Shown: positions 10,367-23,474 of the stretch, piece by piece
Numbering within the stretch: the first letter of the stretch is position 1
Layout of the letters: every line of letters starts with the position of its first letter
NCBI GenBank assembly: GCA_015183035.1
Contig: JACZZP010000006.1
Location: 1,550,001 to 1,614,000, forward strand
DNA: 64,000 bases
Direction of reading: 5' to 3'
From: Meloidogyne chitwoodi
Taxonomy: Eukaryota > Nematoda > Chromadorea > Rhabditida > Meloidogynidae
Position numbers and translations under genes: made by a program
The notes under the pieces: model-generated
What the model was told of the DNA's origin: nothing
The model's database searches: none
Seen by the model: the letters and a program-made list of their open reading frames with translations, nothing else

Positions 10367-12370
10367 AAATCATTTGTTATTTGAGTTTTCGTTTTATGGG
10401 TTTTTTTCTTTTCTATAAATTTTTCTATATTATTTTTTGTTTTCTTAGGTTGCTTATTATTTTATTTTTTATTGCTGTTTATATTTTTCTTTTTCCTTCT
10501 CTTATTTTTATAAGAAAATTGTTTAAAAATTTGTTTTAAATATTTTAAATTATGTTTATATTACCTATATTAATTCAAAGGTTTCAAAAAGTAATGCAAG
10601 AGAATTCTTTGTGATTATTTTTTTCCTGCAAAATATTTTAACTTTTCTTTTCAGATAAAAAAATTTTTTTGTTTAAATATAATTTATTCTGTTTGACTTT
10701 TCTAATTGAAAAATGTAATTTTTGTGATATGCTGATTTATTATCATTTCTCTTTTTTATTATTGTCACTGTTGATTTTTGATAAAAAATGGATTGAGTGA
10801 TTGTTTGTTTAACTATTAAATATTTTTTAAAAGTTTTTATTTGGTTATATAAAATAATTAATGTCTTTTTTTTTTAATTAAAAAAATAAGAAAGTGATTT
10901 TTATATTTTATAATATAATAATTATTAAGTAAAATAAATTCTTTAAATTTTTAATAGCTTTTATTAAACAATAAAAATTTTATTGAGAAACGGAAACAAA
11001 AATTATAATAATAAATATTTATAATTCTTAAAAATTATCATTTTAAGAATTTATGTAATTTTATTAATTAAATATTGATAAGAATATAATTTTATATTTA
11101 AAATTAAAATTATATTAACATTTAAAGAACGAGAATAATTACTTTAATTTTAAATCCTATTAAACGAATATTTTTTATAATCACATTTAAATTAATATTT
11201 ATTTTTATAAATTGTTCAAATAAAAAAAATTTAGTTACTCGACACAAATAAAATATTAAAGAATTTATTTTATTTAAATATGAAAAAAAATTTATAAATA
11301 TTATAATGATAATTAAGGGGTTTTATTTTTAAATTTATTTTTAAATTAAAATAAAATCCCTTAATTTTTGGTATTATTTTTAATAATTTTTTAACAATTT
11401 TGAATTATTAAATTTAAAAATAAAATAAAAATTATATATTAATTATATATATAATTTTTTTATCAATAATTATGTATTCTTAGACTGAAAAAATATTAAT
11501 TTTTTAAATTTAATAAAAATATTTGTAATATTTTTTTGCTTACATAAATATATTAAAGTAAATGAATCATCTTTTTATTTAATATTTATTTTGTTTTTAT
11601 TTTATATCCTTTAATATTTTATTAATTATTTTTAGAAAACTTTTTTTTAAATTTTTTTCTTAATATTTAAAGGCACTGAATTCGACCTTTAACCAATATA
11701 TTTAAAGAAAATAATTTAAAAAAAAAGAAGTAAACTTTTCTTTTTTTGAGTACTTTAACACTTTTATGTAACTCAGTGAATAAACAATTTAAAAAAAATC
11801 AAATATATTTCCGTCTTTTTTAAAAGTTTATTTTTTTATTATTTGTTTAGTTGACATAGACTAAATATAAAATAAATATATTTAAAATAATTATTTTTAG
11901 ACAAATAATTAGTTAGAGACATTTTAAATATTATATTTTTAATTTATTTACTATAAATAGAGATTATAAATTTATTAAAATATTTTTAAAAATAATTAAA
12001 ATTTATTATTATTATTATTTAAAAATATATTCCTCTATTTACATATAAAAAGTTCTCATTCTTATCTTTAATTTTAAAGCGTTTTAAAAATTAATAAAAA
12101 AATTTAAATTGTCTTTTTGTTTAATATTCTTTTAAAAAACATTCTTTTTTTCTCAATTATATATTTTTTTGAATTTTTTTAAATTTAAGTATTATTTTTG
12201 TATGCTTATTTCCTTGTGACCTTTATTACTTTAAAAATATTTTTAACGTATTTATTTAATAAATATTAATTTTACCATGTGTTTATTATCTATTTAATTA
12301 TTTTTTTTAAAATAATTTAATAATATAATTTTTAAATTTAAATATTTAAAATTTATTTTAGTAAAAAATA
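10367..12370. other. AT-rich intergenic DNA, no feature seen
   Basis: About 2 kb of A/T runs and TAAATA-type simple sequence. No ORF with protein-like composition, no tRNA-like box and no tandem array was found. The first part probably contains the LMAN1 3' UTR. Confidence 0.6.
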
Positions 12371-12634
12371 ATGGCTATTACATATATTTCCACAACAAAT
12401 TCAAAAATAGGAGATAATAAAATAAATTTATCTGTTGAAAAAGGATTATATACAACAACAGAAAATAATGAAAAATATTATAATAATTCTACAAAATTAA
12501 AAAATGAAAATAATAATTTTTTAAATAATATTTTTAAAATGAAAAAAACAACAATTATAATTATTGGAATTTTTGTTATTTTGGCTATTTTTATTTTTGT
12601 TGTTTTTAAGTACATTTTGAAAATAAATAATTAA
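12371..12634 (+). CDS. Possible 87-aa single-span membrane protein
   Basis: A single uninterrupted ORF begins MAITYISTTNSKIGDN, has an Asn/Lys-rich polar region, and ends with one strong hydrophobic helix (TIIIIGIFVILAIFIFVVF) flanked by lysines (FKMKK...KYILK). It has the shape of a tail-anchored or type II membrane protein. I do not recognise it. In DNA this AT-rich an 87-codon ORF may be chance, but the sharply defined helix with basic flanks is against that. It lies 385 bp upstream of the GH32 gene on the same strand and might alternatively be an upstream membrane-anchor exon of that gene. Confidence 0.35.
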   Translation: MAITYISTTNSKIGDNKINLSVEKGLYTTTENNEKYYNNSTKLKNENNNFLNNIFKMKKTTIIIIGIFVILAIFIFVVFKYILKINN

Positions 12635-13019
12635 TTTAATTTAATAAAATTAAATACTTTATTATTAATAAGTTTATTTAATTATAATTTTAAATTTTAA
12701 TAAATTAATTTTAAAAATATTAAATTTATAGAAAAAAACAATTTATTATTTTTTTATTATATTTTTTGTAATAATAAAGATAAAATTTACAAGGAACAAA
12801 AATATTTTCTCTTGAATAAAAAATAAATAAATTAATTTTTTTTCTAAAAATTTTTCAAAAATTATAATAAATAAATAATTAATTATCAGCCATTTTATTA
12901 GTTGATTAATTTTATATAAGTATAATTAGACTAAAAATTGAATAAACTTTTACTAAATAATATTTATTTATTTATTTTTTTAAAAAAAAAGATCAAATTT
13001 ATTATTTTCTTCTTCTTCA
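12635..13019. other. AT-rich spacer before GH32, no feature seen
   Basis: Low-complexity A/T sequence. It should contain the GH32 promoter or an upstream intron, but no specific element is recognisable. Confidence 0.5.
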
Positions 13020-15461
13020 ATGAAAATTTCATTACCTATAATTTTATATAAAACTTCAATTATTCATATTTGGTTTAAAATTAGAGAAGAAAAACAATTA
13101 AAATTAGCTAATATAAAACTTAAAAATGAACAAGGAGATAATATAACTTTAGCACAAACAAATCAATTTAAAGAATTTATTTTTTTTGAAATATCACCTA
13201 AAATTGAAGGAAATGCTTTTTTAGAATGGTTTAATGAAGGTTTTTAATTAATTAATTATTTTTTAATTTAAAAATAATTAATTATTTTTTAGATACTTGT
13301 GTATCATATATTTATGTTTATGAACCTGAATCTGTTCTTGATTTGGGTATTCGTCCATTATTTGTTTCTAATGCTGCAAAAAATCCAGAAATTCCAGAAA
13401 ATTATCATTTCCGTCCTCCTCTTGGTTGGATGAATGATCCAAATGGATTTAGTAAATTTGGTAAAAATATTTAAAAATATTAATAATTTTATTTAATTAA
13501 AAGGTCAATATTTTCATTTATTTTATCAACATTATCCTCATTCATTAAAATGGCAACCAATGCATTGGGGACATGCTGTGAGCTCTGATCTTATTAATTG
13601 GATACATCTTCCATTATTTTTATTACCTGATCCTAAAATTTCATTTGACAAAAGACAAACAGGAGGAGTATTTTCTGGCTCTGCTATACCTTTTTCAAAT
13701 GTTTTAAAAGTATTTTATACAGATTCTTTTATGGGAAGAGAACCAATGGAATATCAAAGAATGGTTTCAACAATTAATGGAATAAATCCAAATGGATTAT
13801 CTAAAACTAGTTTATTTATTTTTAAAATTTAAATTAATTTATTTTTTAAAGTTATTCCTGAAGGTCCTCCAAAGCTTAATTTAACTCAAGACTTTAGAGA
13901 TCCAAATGGTAAAATTATATTAAAATTATATTAAAAATATTTTAATTCTTCTCAAATTAATTTATTATTTTATTTTAAAGTTATTCTTGGTCCTGATGGA
14001 AAATGGAAAATGATTTTAGGAAGTAGAGATAATGAAGGAGGAGTAATTCTTCTTTATGGAACAGATGATCCAACAGCAGAGAGTGGATGGCATTTTTTAA
14101 ATATTCTTTATCGTGATAATCGTCTTGGAATGACTGTAGCTGAATGTTCTGGTAATTTAATTTTATTTAAAATAATTAAATAAAATAAAAAAGGTCTTGT
14201 TCCAATTGATGGAAATCCTCAAAATCCAAATACTCTTTGGGCATTAATTTATGCACAATTAAATAGTAATGACACAGCAACTGGAAGACGTGATTTAACA
14301 ACTGCTATTATTGGAAAATTTGATGGAATTAATTTTATTAATTTATTTGAACAAGAAATGGATTTTGGAACACATGCTTATGCCTTTCAAGTAAATAAAT
14401 AATTAATTAAATTTATTTAAATTTTTAGGCTTTATATAATTCAGAATTGGGAACTTTAGCAATTGCTTGGTTAGCAAATTGGAAGGATTGGAATTGGGAA
14501 ACAAAACCTGATTTTCCAACTTCAATGGTCAGATTTAAAAAAATAAATAAATATTTTTATTTTATTTTATTTTAAATTCTTTATTTTTACAGATTTTACC
14601 AAGAAAATTAACTCTTAGTTCTGATAAAAAGGTTATAAATTAAATTAAAAAAATAAATATATTTTAATTATTTTTAAAGGCTCTATTAACTCCTCCAATT
14701 GATTGGATTATAACTAAATTACGTAATCAAAATTTGGATAAAAATCAAAATCTTGGAAAAGGTCAATTTATTGATTTACCTAATGGAACTGCTGAAATAT
14801 TATTTTCTCTTAATAATAATAATTTATTAAATTTAAAAGAAGAAATAATTTCAAATGATCAAAGATCTTCTTCTAATAAAAATAATATAAATTCTTCATT
14901 TATTCGTTTGGAAATTGAACATCCAAAATTAAAACCTGTTGGTGTTGAAATTTCTTCTGAAGGAATTGAAATACTTTATGGACCTCCAAAACAACCACCA
15001 CAAAGATTAATTGCTTTAGGAGCTAAGCCAACTAATGTTCAGGTATTTTTTAATAAAATAAATAAATATATTTTTAATTTAAATATTAGGTATATCTAAA
15101 TTAATTTATTTTAAATAAAATAAATTAATTAGTTATTTTATTTATTTAGTTATTATTTATTTATATCTTCTAAAATATAATTTAATATTTTAGTACATAA
15201 ATATTTATTTATTTTATTTTTAGATATTATTAGATACTGGATCAATTGAAGTTTTTGCTGATGGAGGGCGTTGGACAGGTTTATTATTTATTTAATTAAA
15301 ATAAATAAATATTTAATTATTTTAAAGGAACAGTTAGAATTCCTGGTACAGACAAATTTAGTAAAATTCACTTTTCTGGTGATCTTTCATTAATAAATTA
15401 TACACAAGTTTGGGGATTAAAATCAGCTGAATTTAAAGGAAAATTAAAAAATAATAATTAA
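13020..15461 (+). CDS. GH32 family invertase/fructosidase-like enzyme
   Basis: Eleven exons: 13020-13239, 13293-13460, 13504-13809, 13852-13908, 13981-14151, 14194-14390, 14429-14527, 14593-14631, 14680-15042, 15224-15278, 15328-15461. GH32 hallmarks are present in order: HFRPPLGWMNDPNGF (nucleophile Asp), QYFHLFYQH, GVFSGSAI, FRDPNVI (transition-state Asp), TVAECSG (acid/base Glu), then a C-terminal beta-sandwich with GSIEVFADGG. GH32 enzymes hydrolyse sucrose or fructans. Invertases are not ancestral in animals; published work describes bacterial-origin GH32 genes in root-knot and cyst nematodes. Codon use and intron size are nematode-like, so transfer would be old. No convincing signal peptide is present at this start; an upstream exon may be missing. 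Confidence 0.88.
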
Positions 15462-16084
15462 TTAATTAATTTTTTTTTTAAATTTTAAATTGGTCATTAT
15501 TATTATAAAGGAAAATAAATAAATAAATATTTTATAAATAAAATAATGGCCAATTAATTAATTAATGTATATATTCTCTAAAGCATATTAGTAATTAATT
15601 TTATTTAAGTAAGAAAATTGTTTTTTTAATTTTAAAAAATAAAAATGTAAAAACCTTTCATATTCCAAATTCTTTTCTTTTTTTATTTATAGTAAAAATA
15701 ATTAATTATATTTGTTTTTTTAATATTTAATAATTTTAATAATTTTTAAAAATTAAAAAAAAATTATTTTTAATTATTTATTCAAAAAAGGAAAGAGAAA
15801 ATAAATCAAATGAATATATTTTAAAAATTTAGATAATAATTTTTTTGTTTAATATTTTGGGATTTTAATTATATATTTAAAAAAATAAAATATTATATGA
15901 GCTTTTTTTTAAATTATTAAATATTAAAACTTTTTTTTTTTTGATTTTAAAAAAAGCTCACAAATAAAAAAATAAAATATTTTTTTAGTTATCTAATTTT
16001 TTAATCAAATATATTAATATTTTTTAAAATTAATTTTCTTTTTGCTTTAAAGAAAATAAAATTAATTTCTTCTTTTGAGATTTA
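15462..16084. other. AT-rich convergent intergenic region
   Basis: Simple A/T sequence between the ends of GH32 (plus) and the small secreted-protein gene (minus). It contains both presumed 3' UTRs and nothing else recognisable. Confidence 0.5.
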
Positions 16085-16633
16085 TTAAAGTCTAAATAAA
16101 ATAAAATAATTAATAAATTAATTAATTTACCTATTAAAATTCCATTCAAATCTACCAGGTTCTTCAAGTGCTAACCATCCTGAAGGTTCCATAAAATGTC
16201 CCTCAGATGTTCGTTTAATTGCACCACCACCAAATTGTTGGTCAGCTAGAAATCCAGCCCTTTAAAAATTAATTAATTATTTAAATTAATTAATTATTTA
16301 TTTTAACCATCGATCATTAATTCCTGAAGGAAAAGGAGAAACAAAACCATTTCCATTAATATAGGGCATTAAAAATGGTGAAGATGATAATTGTTGTTGT
16401 TGTTGTGCCCCCCAATTATTAAATGATTTTTTTTGTTCAATTTTTAAATTATTACTTTAATTTAAAATTAATTTAATTATTTTATTTAAAATTAAAAAAA
16501 AAATAAACTTTTTATTATTTCCAACAGAAAGTAAAGGATTTGCATTTGTTAAATGAAGAAATAAAATTCCAAAATTTAAAAGAACAAAAAATGTCATTAA
16601 AAAGGATGATTTTTTTATTAAAAATAAAAACAT
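16085..16633 (-). CDS. Small secreted protein with dibasic site, possible peptide precursor
   Basis: Exons 16509-16633, 16308-16454, 16131-16259 and a terminal exon ending near 16085. The N-terminus (SFLMTFFVLLNFGILFLHLTNA) is a good signal peptide. It is followed by an Asn/Gln-rich segment with QQQQQ, then PFLMPYINGNGFVSPFPS, AGFLADQQFGGGAIKR and TSEGHFMEPSGWLALEEPG RFEWNFN. The KR site would release a C-terminal segment of about 30 residues. I do not recognise the peptide; precursor status is inferred from the signal peptide, small size and KR. The last exon is uncertain: the acceptor at 16092 gives a two-residue end, a more distal one a basic tail. Confidence 0.6.
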
Positions 16634-19164
16634 TGGAGAAGAATTAAAAATATTATTTTTTAAAATTATTTATTATATCTAAAAATAAAATATTTATTTA
16701 TTTTAAAAATTAAAAATTAAATAATAATAATAATATTCAAACAATTAAAATAAAAATTAAATTTCCTAAACAAATAATTTAAAAAATTAAAAAAAAATTA
16801 TTCAAATAATTTAATTTTAAATAAAATAATAAAAAGTAAAAAAAAATTTAAATAAAAAGAATTTCATGTTAGAAACAACAAAAAATTAAAAAAATTTCAA
16901 AAAGTCACGTTTTAATAATTAAAAAAAATTAATTTTTAATAAAAGTAAATTTATATTTATGTAATAATTATAATTTTTTTATGAGAAAATACACGTACAA
17001 TGTGACCTTTTAAGGACAGTGAAAATTTTAAAATTTTTTAATTTTTTTTAACAAATTCAAAACTAATTTTTTTTTAATATTCTTAAAATTTTAAATATTT
17101 AAAATTCTCATAAACTTTAAAATTAATTTTTTTTTATTTCTTCTAGTACTATAATATATTAAAATATTTTAATATTAAATAAATTAAAAAAAGCTCTCTT
17201 TCTTATTTAATTTAAAAAATGAGTAAAACACAAAAAAAATAAAATAATAAAAAAATATTAAATAAATAATAATATTTTCTTTAAAACAAACAAAAATTTT
17301 GAAATTTAAGAAAAAGTAATTATTTATTATTATTATATGTATTTTTGAAAGAAAATATTCTCATAACAAATTATTTAAAAAATAAAAGAAATTTTTTTAA
17401 TTATTAATTTTAAATAAAATTAAAACAAAAACAAAATAATTAATTAATTAAATATATTTAATATTTATCTTTTTTAAATAAATATATTTATTTTTTAATC
17501 TTATAAATAATATAATAATAATAATAAATTATATTATACTAATGGATATTTTGTTATTTTATTTTTTAAATATTTATGAGATTTACTTACTATTTTTGAA
17601 TTATTTCCTTTTTAATAATTAAAAAAGAATTTTTTTCTTATAATTTTTCCCAAAAATTTGAGTTTTTTAAATAATAAATTAAATCTTAAAATATTTTAAA
17701 TTAACTAAAAATAATTTTTTAGTTAATTTTGCCCTTAAACATTAAATTATATATTTAATTTAAAGAAAAGATTTTCTAAGAATTTTTATTAAAAATATTT
17801 AAAAAGACCAAATAAATAAGTTTTTTATATATTAATTTATATAACCTTTAATTATAATTTATTTAATAAATTAAAATAAGAATAAAATAATTATTTACGT
17901 AAAAGATAATAAATTGTTAGTTTAAAATATAAATAAATAAATTATATATATTTTAATTTAATTATTAGATATATTTTTTTAGAATTTTTTAAAATTATAT
18001 ATATTTTGCAAATAATTAAGAGGAAATAAATAATTAAAAATTACCAAAAATGAATTAGGTATTTTTGATTATAGGTTATTAAAAATATTAATTAATTTTC
18101 AAAGTTTCTAAAATTAATATTTTAATTTAAAAAATTTTAAATTAAAAAAATAAATTTAAATAATTATTTAATAAATAAAATAAATAATTTAAATAAAAAT
18201 AAATTTAATTTTAAATTTTTTAAAAATTAATTAATTAATAAATAATAACAAAAAATAATTAAATTTATTAATAAAAATATTTAGAATTTTTAAATTTATT
18301 TTTATTTAAATCATTGAATTTTAAAAAATAATTAATAATTTATTAGTACATTTTAACAACAAAATAATAATAAAAATATCCAATAGACTAAATTTTGTGA
18401 AAAAGAATAAATTAAAAATTATTTTTTAATAAATAAAAGAAGTAATAAGGCTCGTCATTTTCTATATTTTTAACAAAAAATATTATTTAAAAATTATTTT
18501 TCTTTTAAATATTTTTCAGAAAATAATTTTTATATATAAAAGAATTAAAATTATTTATTTATTTAAATATTATTATTATATTTTAAAATTAAAAGATTAA
18601 ATAAATAAATAAAATTATTATTAATTAATTAAAAAAGAATTCTTAGAAATTTTATTAAAAAAAATGTCAAAATAATTTTAATAAATAAATTGAAGACCTA
18701 GTAGTATTTTAACCTTTTTTTAATAATAAATAATAAATAAATATATAAAGCTGAACGAATTTTTAGAGAAAAAATATATTCTTTTTCCTTTACCTTTAGA
18801 AAAAATAAAGAAATTAAAAGTTTATTTTTTCTCTCTTTTTCAATGAATAAAATAACTTTTTTAATATTAAAAAATAATAATAATTAAAAATGTTTAATAA
18901 TTTTTAATAAAATAATTAAAATAAACAAATAATTTACTCATTTAAAAAAAAATAAGATACACTAATTATACTCTTGGGGAAAAAAATCCACGTAATAAAA
19001 GAGTAATTAATGTATTAAATAAATGATTAATACATTAAATATTCTCTTATTATTCATAATAAATAAATAAATATTAAAATATATTTTAAATAAATTTATT
19101 TTTTTATAAATTAATACAAAAATAAAAATTTAAAAAAAAAGAATTAATTATTTTTTTGTAAATT
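16634..19164. other. AT-rich intergenic DNA, no gene seen
   Basis: About 2.5 kb of A/T-rich low-complexity sequence without ORFs, tRNA-like boxes or tandem arrays that I can see. The right end holds the 3' flank of the sphingomyelinase gene. Confidence 0.55.
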
Positions 19165-21717
19165 TTAAAAATTAAAAAATTTAATTATTTCTTTAATTCT
19201 TAATTTAATTTTTCTGTTTTTATTTTTTGTTTCTTTACATAATTCTTTCTCATTATGATGAGAGGCACGAATTGAACAAAGCCTTTTTCTCATACATTTA
19301 TTTTCACAAATTTCATCATTACGGCGAACATAATTTCTTTAAAATATTTTTTTAATTTATTTATTTAAAAAATAATTAATTAATTACCTATTAAATTTTC
19401 TTTTAATTTCTGGATCTTTTTCAATTCTTTTAATTAATTCATTCCATTCTGAAGCACTCAAATCATTTAATTTATATTCTTTTTTGGCAGAGTAAAGAAA
19501 TTCCCATTGAGGTAGTGACTGATTGACATTTTTTGTATTAGATAAATTTAAAAAATAAGTCTAAATAAAATAAAATAATTTTATATAAAAAAATACTAAA
19601 GGATTATAACAAGAGAAATAAAGAACAAATATTATTTTAAAAATTAAATTAAAACCTCATAATCTAATATTTCCCAATTATTTTGATTTACAATATAAAT
19701 TCTATAAGCAGGATTAACTTCTTCAAAAGTAGTAACACTTGGAGCTGTAAATAATACAGAAAGTGGTGCAGAACCTCTATCATTCATATCAGTAAAGAAA
19801 AGTGAGAAACTATCATAATGAGTATGTCCAAAGAATTGACCACGAATTATTTGTTCAAATCTTGAAATTTATTTTTAATATTTAATTTTATTAAAAAAAA
19901 CCTTATAACAATCCGGTAATAATTACGTGACCAACTTTCAAGACAATCCTCATCGCCTGGAGGAATATGAGACAAAATATAGACAAACTGGTTAAATATA
20001 AAATTATTTATAAATATTTACATTAAAATATTCACCTTCAATTGGAATTTTTTAGAAAGGAATAACGATAAATTATGAAAAATTAAAAAATTTGTGGAAA
20101 ATTATTCTTTAAAAAATAATATAATTTTAGTTTTTTTTAAAAATTAAATTTTATTTTTATTTAAACCTTTCCGTTCTTTTCAGCATTCCAAAGTTGATCA
20201 ACTAGCCAAGTTAAAGATCCATCTGGATCTGTTTGATTAATGTAAATAAACATGTTTGTACTGTCACAATAACTAATTATTTAAAAATTATTTTTATTTT
20301 TAATTTATTAATTACCCATTATTTAATGCTATTAAACGAAGATTAATTCCATAATCAACAGCATAAGAGCCTCTACTAAAATATATTTATTTTTTAAAAT
20401 AACCAGAAAAGAACTAACTAAATAAAACTTTCATCAGCTTCAACAGGTAGTTTACCTTTGTCTGTTTTGTGTGCTTCAGCTAAAATAGCTTTATATATCC
20501 AAGTTGGCCTAAAATGTTCAGGTACAAAGTCTGGACCAAAAGAATTGACAGGCACAGCTTCGTGATTACCAAGTGTCCAAAATATTGGAATTTCAGGTAA
20601 ATGTTTTTGTAGAAGATTGCTTAAATTGGCAATTGTAGAAATATGATCCTCACGAGTATATTCTAAAAAAAATAAAAAAGTTCAAAATAAATTAAAATAA
20701 AATTACCCCAATCTCTATGATGAACATAATCACCAGAAAGAAGTATAAAATCAATCTGAAAATAAAAATGTTTTTGTATCAATATTTAAATTTTTATATG
20801 TATAAGATTTGGCAATAATTCAAGGTAGAAAATAAATCAAAACATAAAAGTTCCAAACCTTATAACTTACAACTTTTTAATATTTTAATTTAAATTAAAT
20901 AATATCTAATTTTCAAACCTTATGTGATTTATTAATATGTTCAAACAAATTCTCTACAGTTCTAAAAGGAATATCACATCTTGCAGTTGTTCCCCAATAT
21001 CCAGCTTTCCTTTTTATAGGCACTCCTTTTTTTGGTTTTTTAATACAACAAACAGGTTTTTCACATTCTGCTTCACTTCCTTCCAAATAATCTTGATCAA
21101 CATGAATATCAGATAATTGTAAAATACGAATAGGTGTTGTTTTAATTGTTTGTTTTTTAGAAAATATTAAATTTAATTTTTGAGAAGGAAAAGGAGGTAA
21201 AGAAATATTCCTAAATAAATATTTAAAAAAATATATATTTAAAAAAATACATAATAAGAAATACCAATTTGTATCAAATGGGTTAATTGGAGTACCACAA
21301 CTATTTAAAATTAAACCACAAAGTTGACTCGGTTGAAAAACTAATTTGCCAAGGACGTAAAGAAATTCATCCTGAAATTTTAAATTAATTTAAAAATAAA
21401 AAAAAATAATTAAAACTTTAAATTGTGAAGTAATTCCTCGACAAACAAAAGAATCCTGATCAGCAAAATGTCTGCAAACATATTCTGCTGTTTTTAAAAT
21501 TTCAGTTGTTGTGTAATTTTGCTAAAAAAATTATTTTTTAAAAATAAAATTTAAAAAACTTCATAAAGGTAACGAAGTACTTCTACTCCAGTTTTACAAC
21601 CAGCACATTTCCAATTAAATGCTAAATATTTTTTTATTAAAAATTAAAAAAATAGTCACCATTTGAAGAATAAAAACAAAAGAAAATTAAAAAAATAAAA
21701 TAATATATTATGTACAT
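19165..21717 (-). CDS. asm: Acid sphingomyelinase (ASM/SMPD1 family)
   Basis: Thirteen or so short exons from 21660-21717 down to 19165-19336. Order: signal peptide ([18 protein letters not shown]), saposin-B domain with paired cysteines ([37 protein letters not shown]), then a calcineurin-like phosphoesterase core with all metal motifs: LSDIHVD, LLSGDYV, TLGNHE, LSHIPPG and FFGHTH. C-terminal region is Cys-rich ([14 protein letters not shown]) and basic. ASM cleaves sphingomyelin to ceramide in lysosomes or outside the cell. Length and domain order fit C. elegans asm-1/2/3; which paralogue cannot be told. The exon ending ESFIY uses the donor TTTA/GTTAGT. Confidence 0.93.
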
Positions 21718-22224
21718 TTAATTAATTAAAATATAAATAAATTTTATTATACATCTTCCTGTTTAAATTAATTTTAAATAAAAATTAATTTTTATTTGGA
21801 CAAATAAATAATTTAGACATATAATTTTCTTTTATAGTTTATTAATAATCTTTAATTTTTAAAAGAGTTTTAATTTTTAAGTTTAAAAATCAATGGAGAA
21901 ATGGAAAAAATAAAGATCTTATGACCACTACTTGTGACAAAAACTTCTATTTTTTCCTCTTCTAATATTTTTGTTTATTTGTCCTTGGTCTATCTCACTC
22001 ATTTATCAAAAATATTGAAATACAACTCATATTTTATTTAAATAAATAAAAATTGTCATTCTGATTTTATAAGATAATTAATCCTTTTACCAATTCTTGC
22101 ATTATTTATTGACTTGTTTTCGTTAATTTTATTCATTTTATTTTTGTCCTTGAAGGTTTTCTTCCTTTCTTCAACTTTTTAATTTTTTAGACACATAAAT
22201 AAATAATTATTTAATTTATTTAAA
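21718..22224. promoter_or_regulatory. Divergent intergenic region, acid sphingomyelinase / SOD
   Basis: 507 bp between the two outward-facing starts must hold both promoters. It is AT-rich with T-runs near 22180-22200 just before the SOD start. No specific factor site can be named. Confidence 0.4.
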
Positions 22225-23046
22225 ATGACTACTCAACAAGCTGTTTGCGTTCTTAACGGTGACGTTGACAAGAATGTTAAGGGCACTATCCGATTCCGTC
22301 AGGTAAAAATTTTATTTTTAAAGTTAATCGATAATTATTTTAGGAAAAGGAAGGGTCGCCTACACGAATTGAAGGCGAAATCACTGGTTTGTCTCCTGGA
22401 CTTCACGGTATAGATTACAAAGTGCTTGGTCTTAAATTTCTTTTAAGGATTTCATGTTCACGCCTATGGTGATCTCACTAATGGCTGCGTTTCTGCTGGA
22501 CCTCATTACAATCCGACCAATATGACTCATGGTGGTCCTAAGGTAGACTTTTTGCTTAACATTCGCTTGTTAAATTGTGAGCATTCAAAAGTTTTTCCGA
22601 GGGCTTTTCTGGATAGCTTTTGGAGTTGAGAACCTTTAACTCGCAAACCTCCCTTACTAAGCAAAAATTCATGATATCTGTATGGAGAAAAAGCATCTTT
22701 ATTTTAGCCTTGTTATTAATTTTTACTCGACTAAAATGAAATTCTTCAGGATGAAGTTCGCCATGTTGGTGATCTGGGCAATGTTCATGCGAAGGAAGAT
22801 GGGGTGGCCAAGATAGACTTCGAAGATACCAAAATTTCGCTCGCTGGTGCAACAAACATCATTGGACGTACTTTGGTTGTTCATGCTTTGGAAGATGATC
22901 TTGGTTTCCTTATTTTTATAAAATCTTCATATTTTTAATTTTATTTAGGTCGCGGAACTGACGACAAGGCTGAGGAGAGCAAGAAGACTGGCAATGCTGG
23001 GCAACGTCTGGCTTGTGGTGTCATTGGACTCGCTCCTCCAGAATGA
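22225..23046 (+). CDS. sod-1: Cytosolic Cu/Zn superoxide dismutase
   Basis: Five exons: 22225-22302, 22344-22407, 22448-22542, 22750-22903, 22949-23046. No signal peptide, so the cytosolic form. Copper and zinc ligands are visible: GFHVHAYGD (His46, His48), GPHYNP (His63), RHVGDLGNV (His71/His80/Asp83 region) and [10 protein letters not shown] (His120). The disulfide cysteines (NGC, ACG) and the active-site arginine in [13 protein letters not shown] are kept. Full family length. It dismutates superoxide to oxygen and peroxide. Codon use is noticeably less AT-rich than flanking genes, suggesting high expression. Confidence 0.96.
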
Positions 23047-23474
23047 AGGAAAGACATGTGAAAAGGCCAATTAAAAGAATCTACATTCTGACAGCTATAG
23101 GCAAAATTTTTCATTTTGACAAAATAATTTATATTTTTAAATTGGTTCGAGTTTAAATTAAATAAATGTTTTAAACATAGTTGTTAAATAGAACTTATTA
23201 TTAGTTGTTAAAATATGTAATGAGCTTATCCGAATTATGCTTCCGATGATAATTATATACCTCATACTTTTGTCATTGACTTTATTTCCGTTGAATTCTT
23301 GGGGCTAATATATTAGAAATACTTGTGTAAATTTATAGGAAACCAAAAATCAACAAATAGTTTCTAGGTTTATTCATTTTATCTTCAGAAAAATCAAAGA
23401 TCTAAACGATTGTAACAATATACAAAGCTATGCATTTTTATTGAATAACTTTTCAATTTAAATTTCCTAATGTA
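23047..23474. other. Convergent intergenic region
   Basis: Holds the 3' ends of SOD (plus) and the Gly/Gln-rich gene (minus). No further feature was recognised. Confidence 0.5.
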
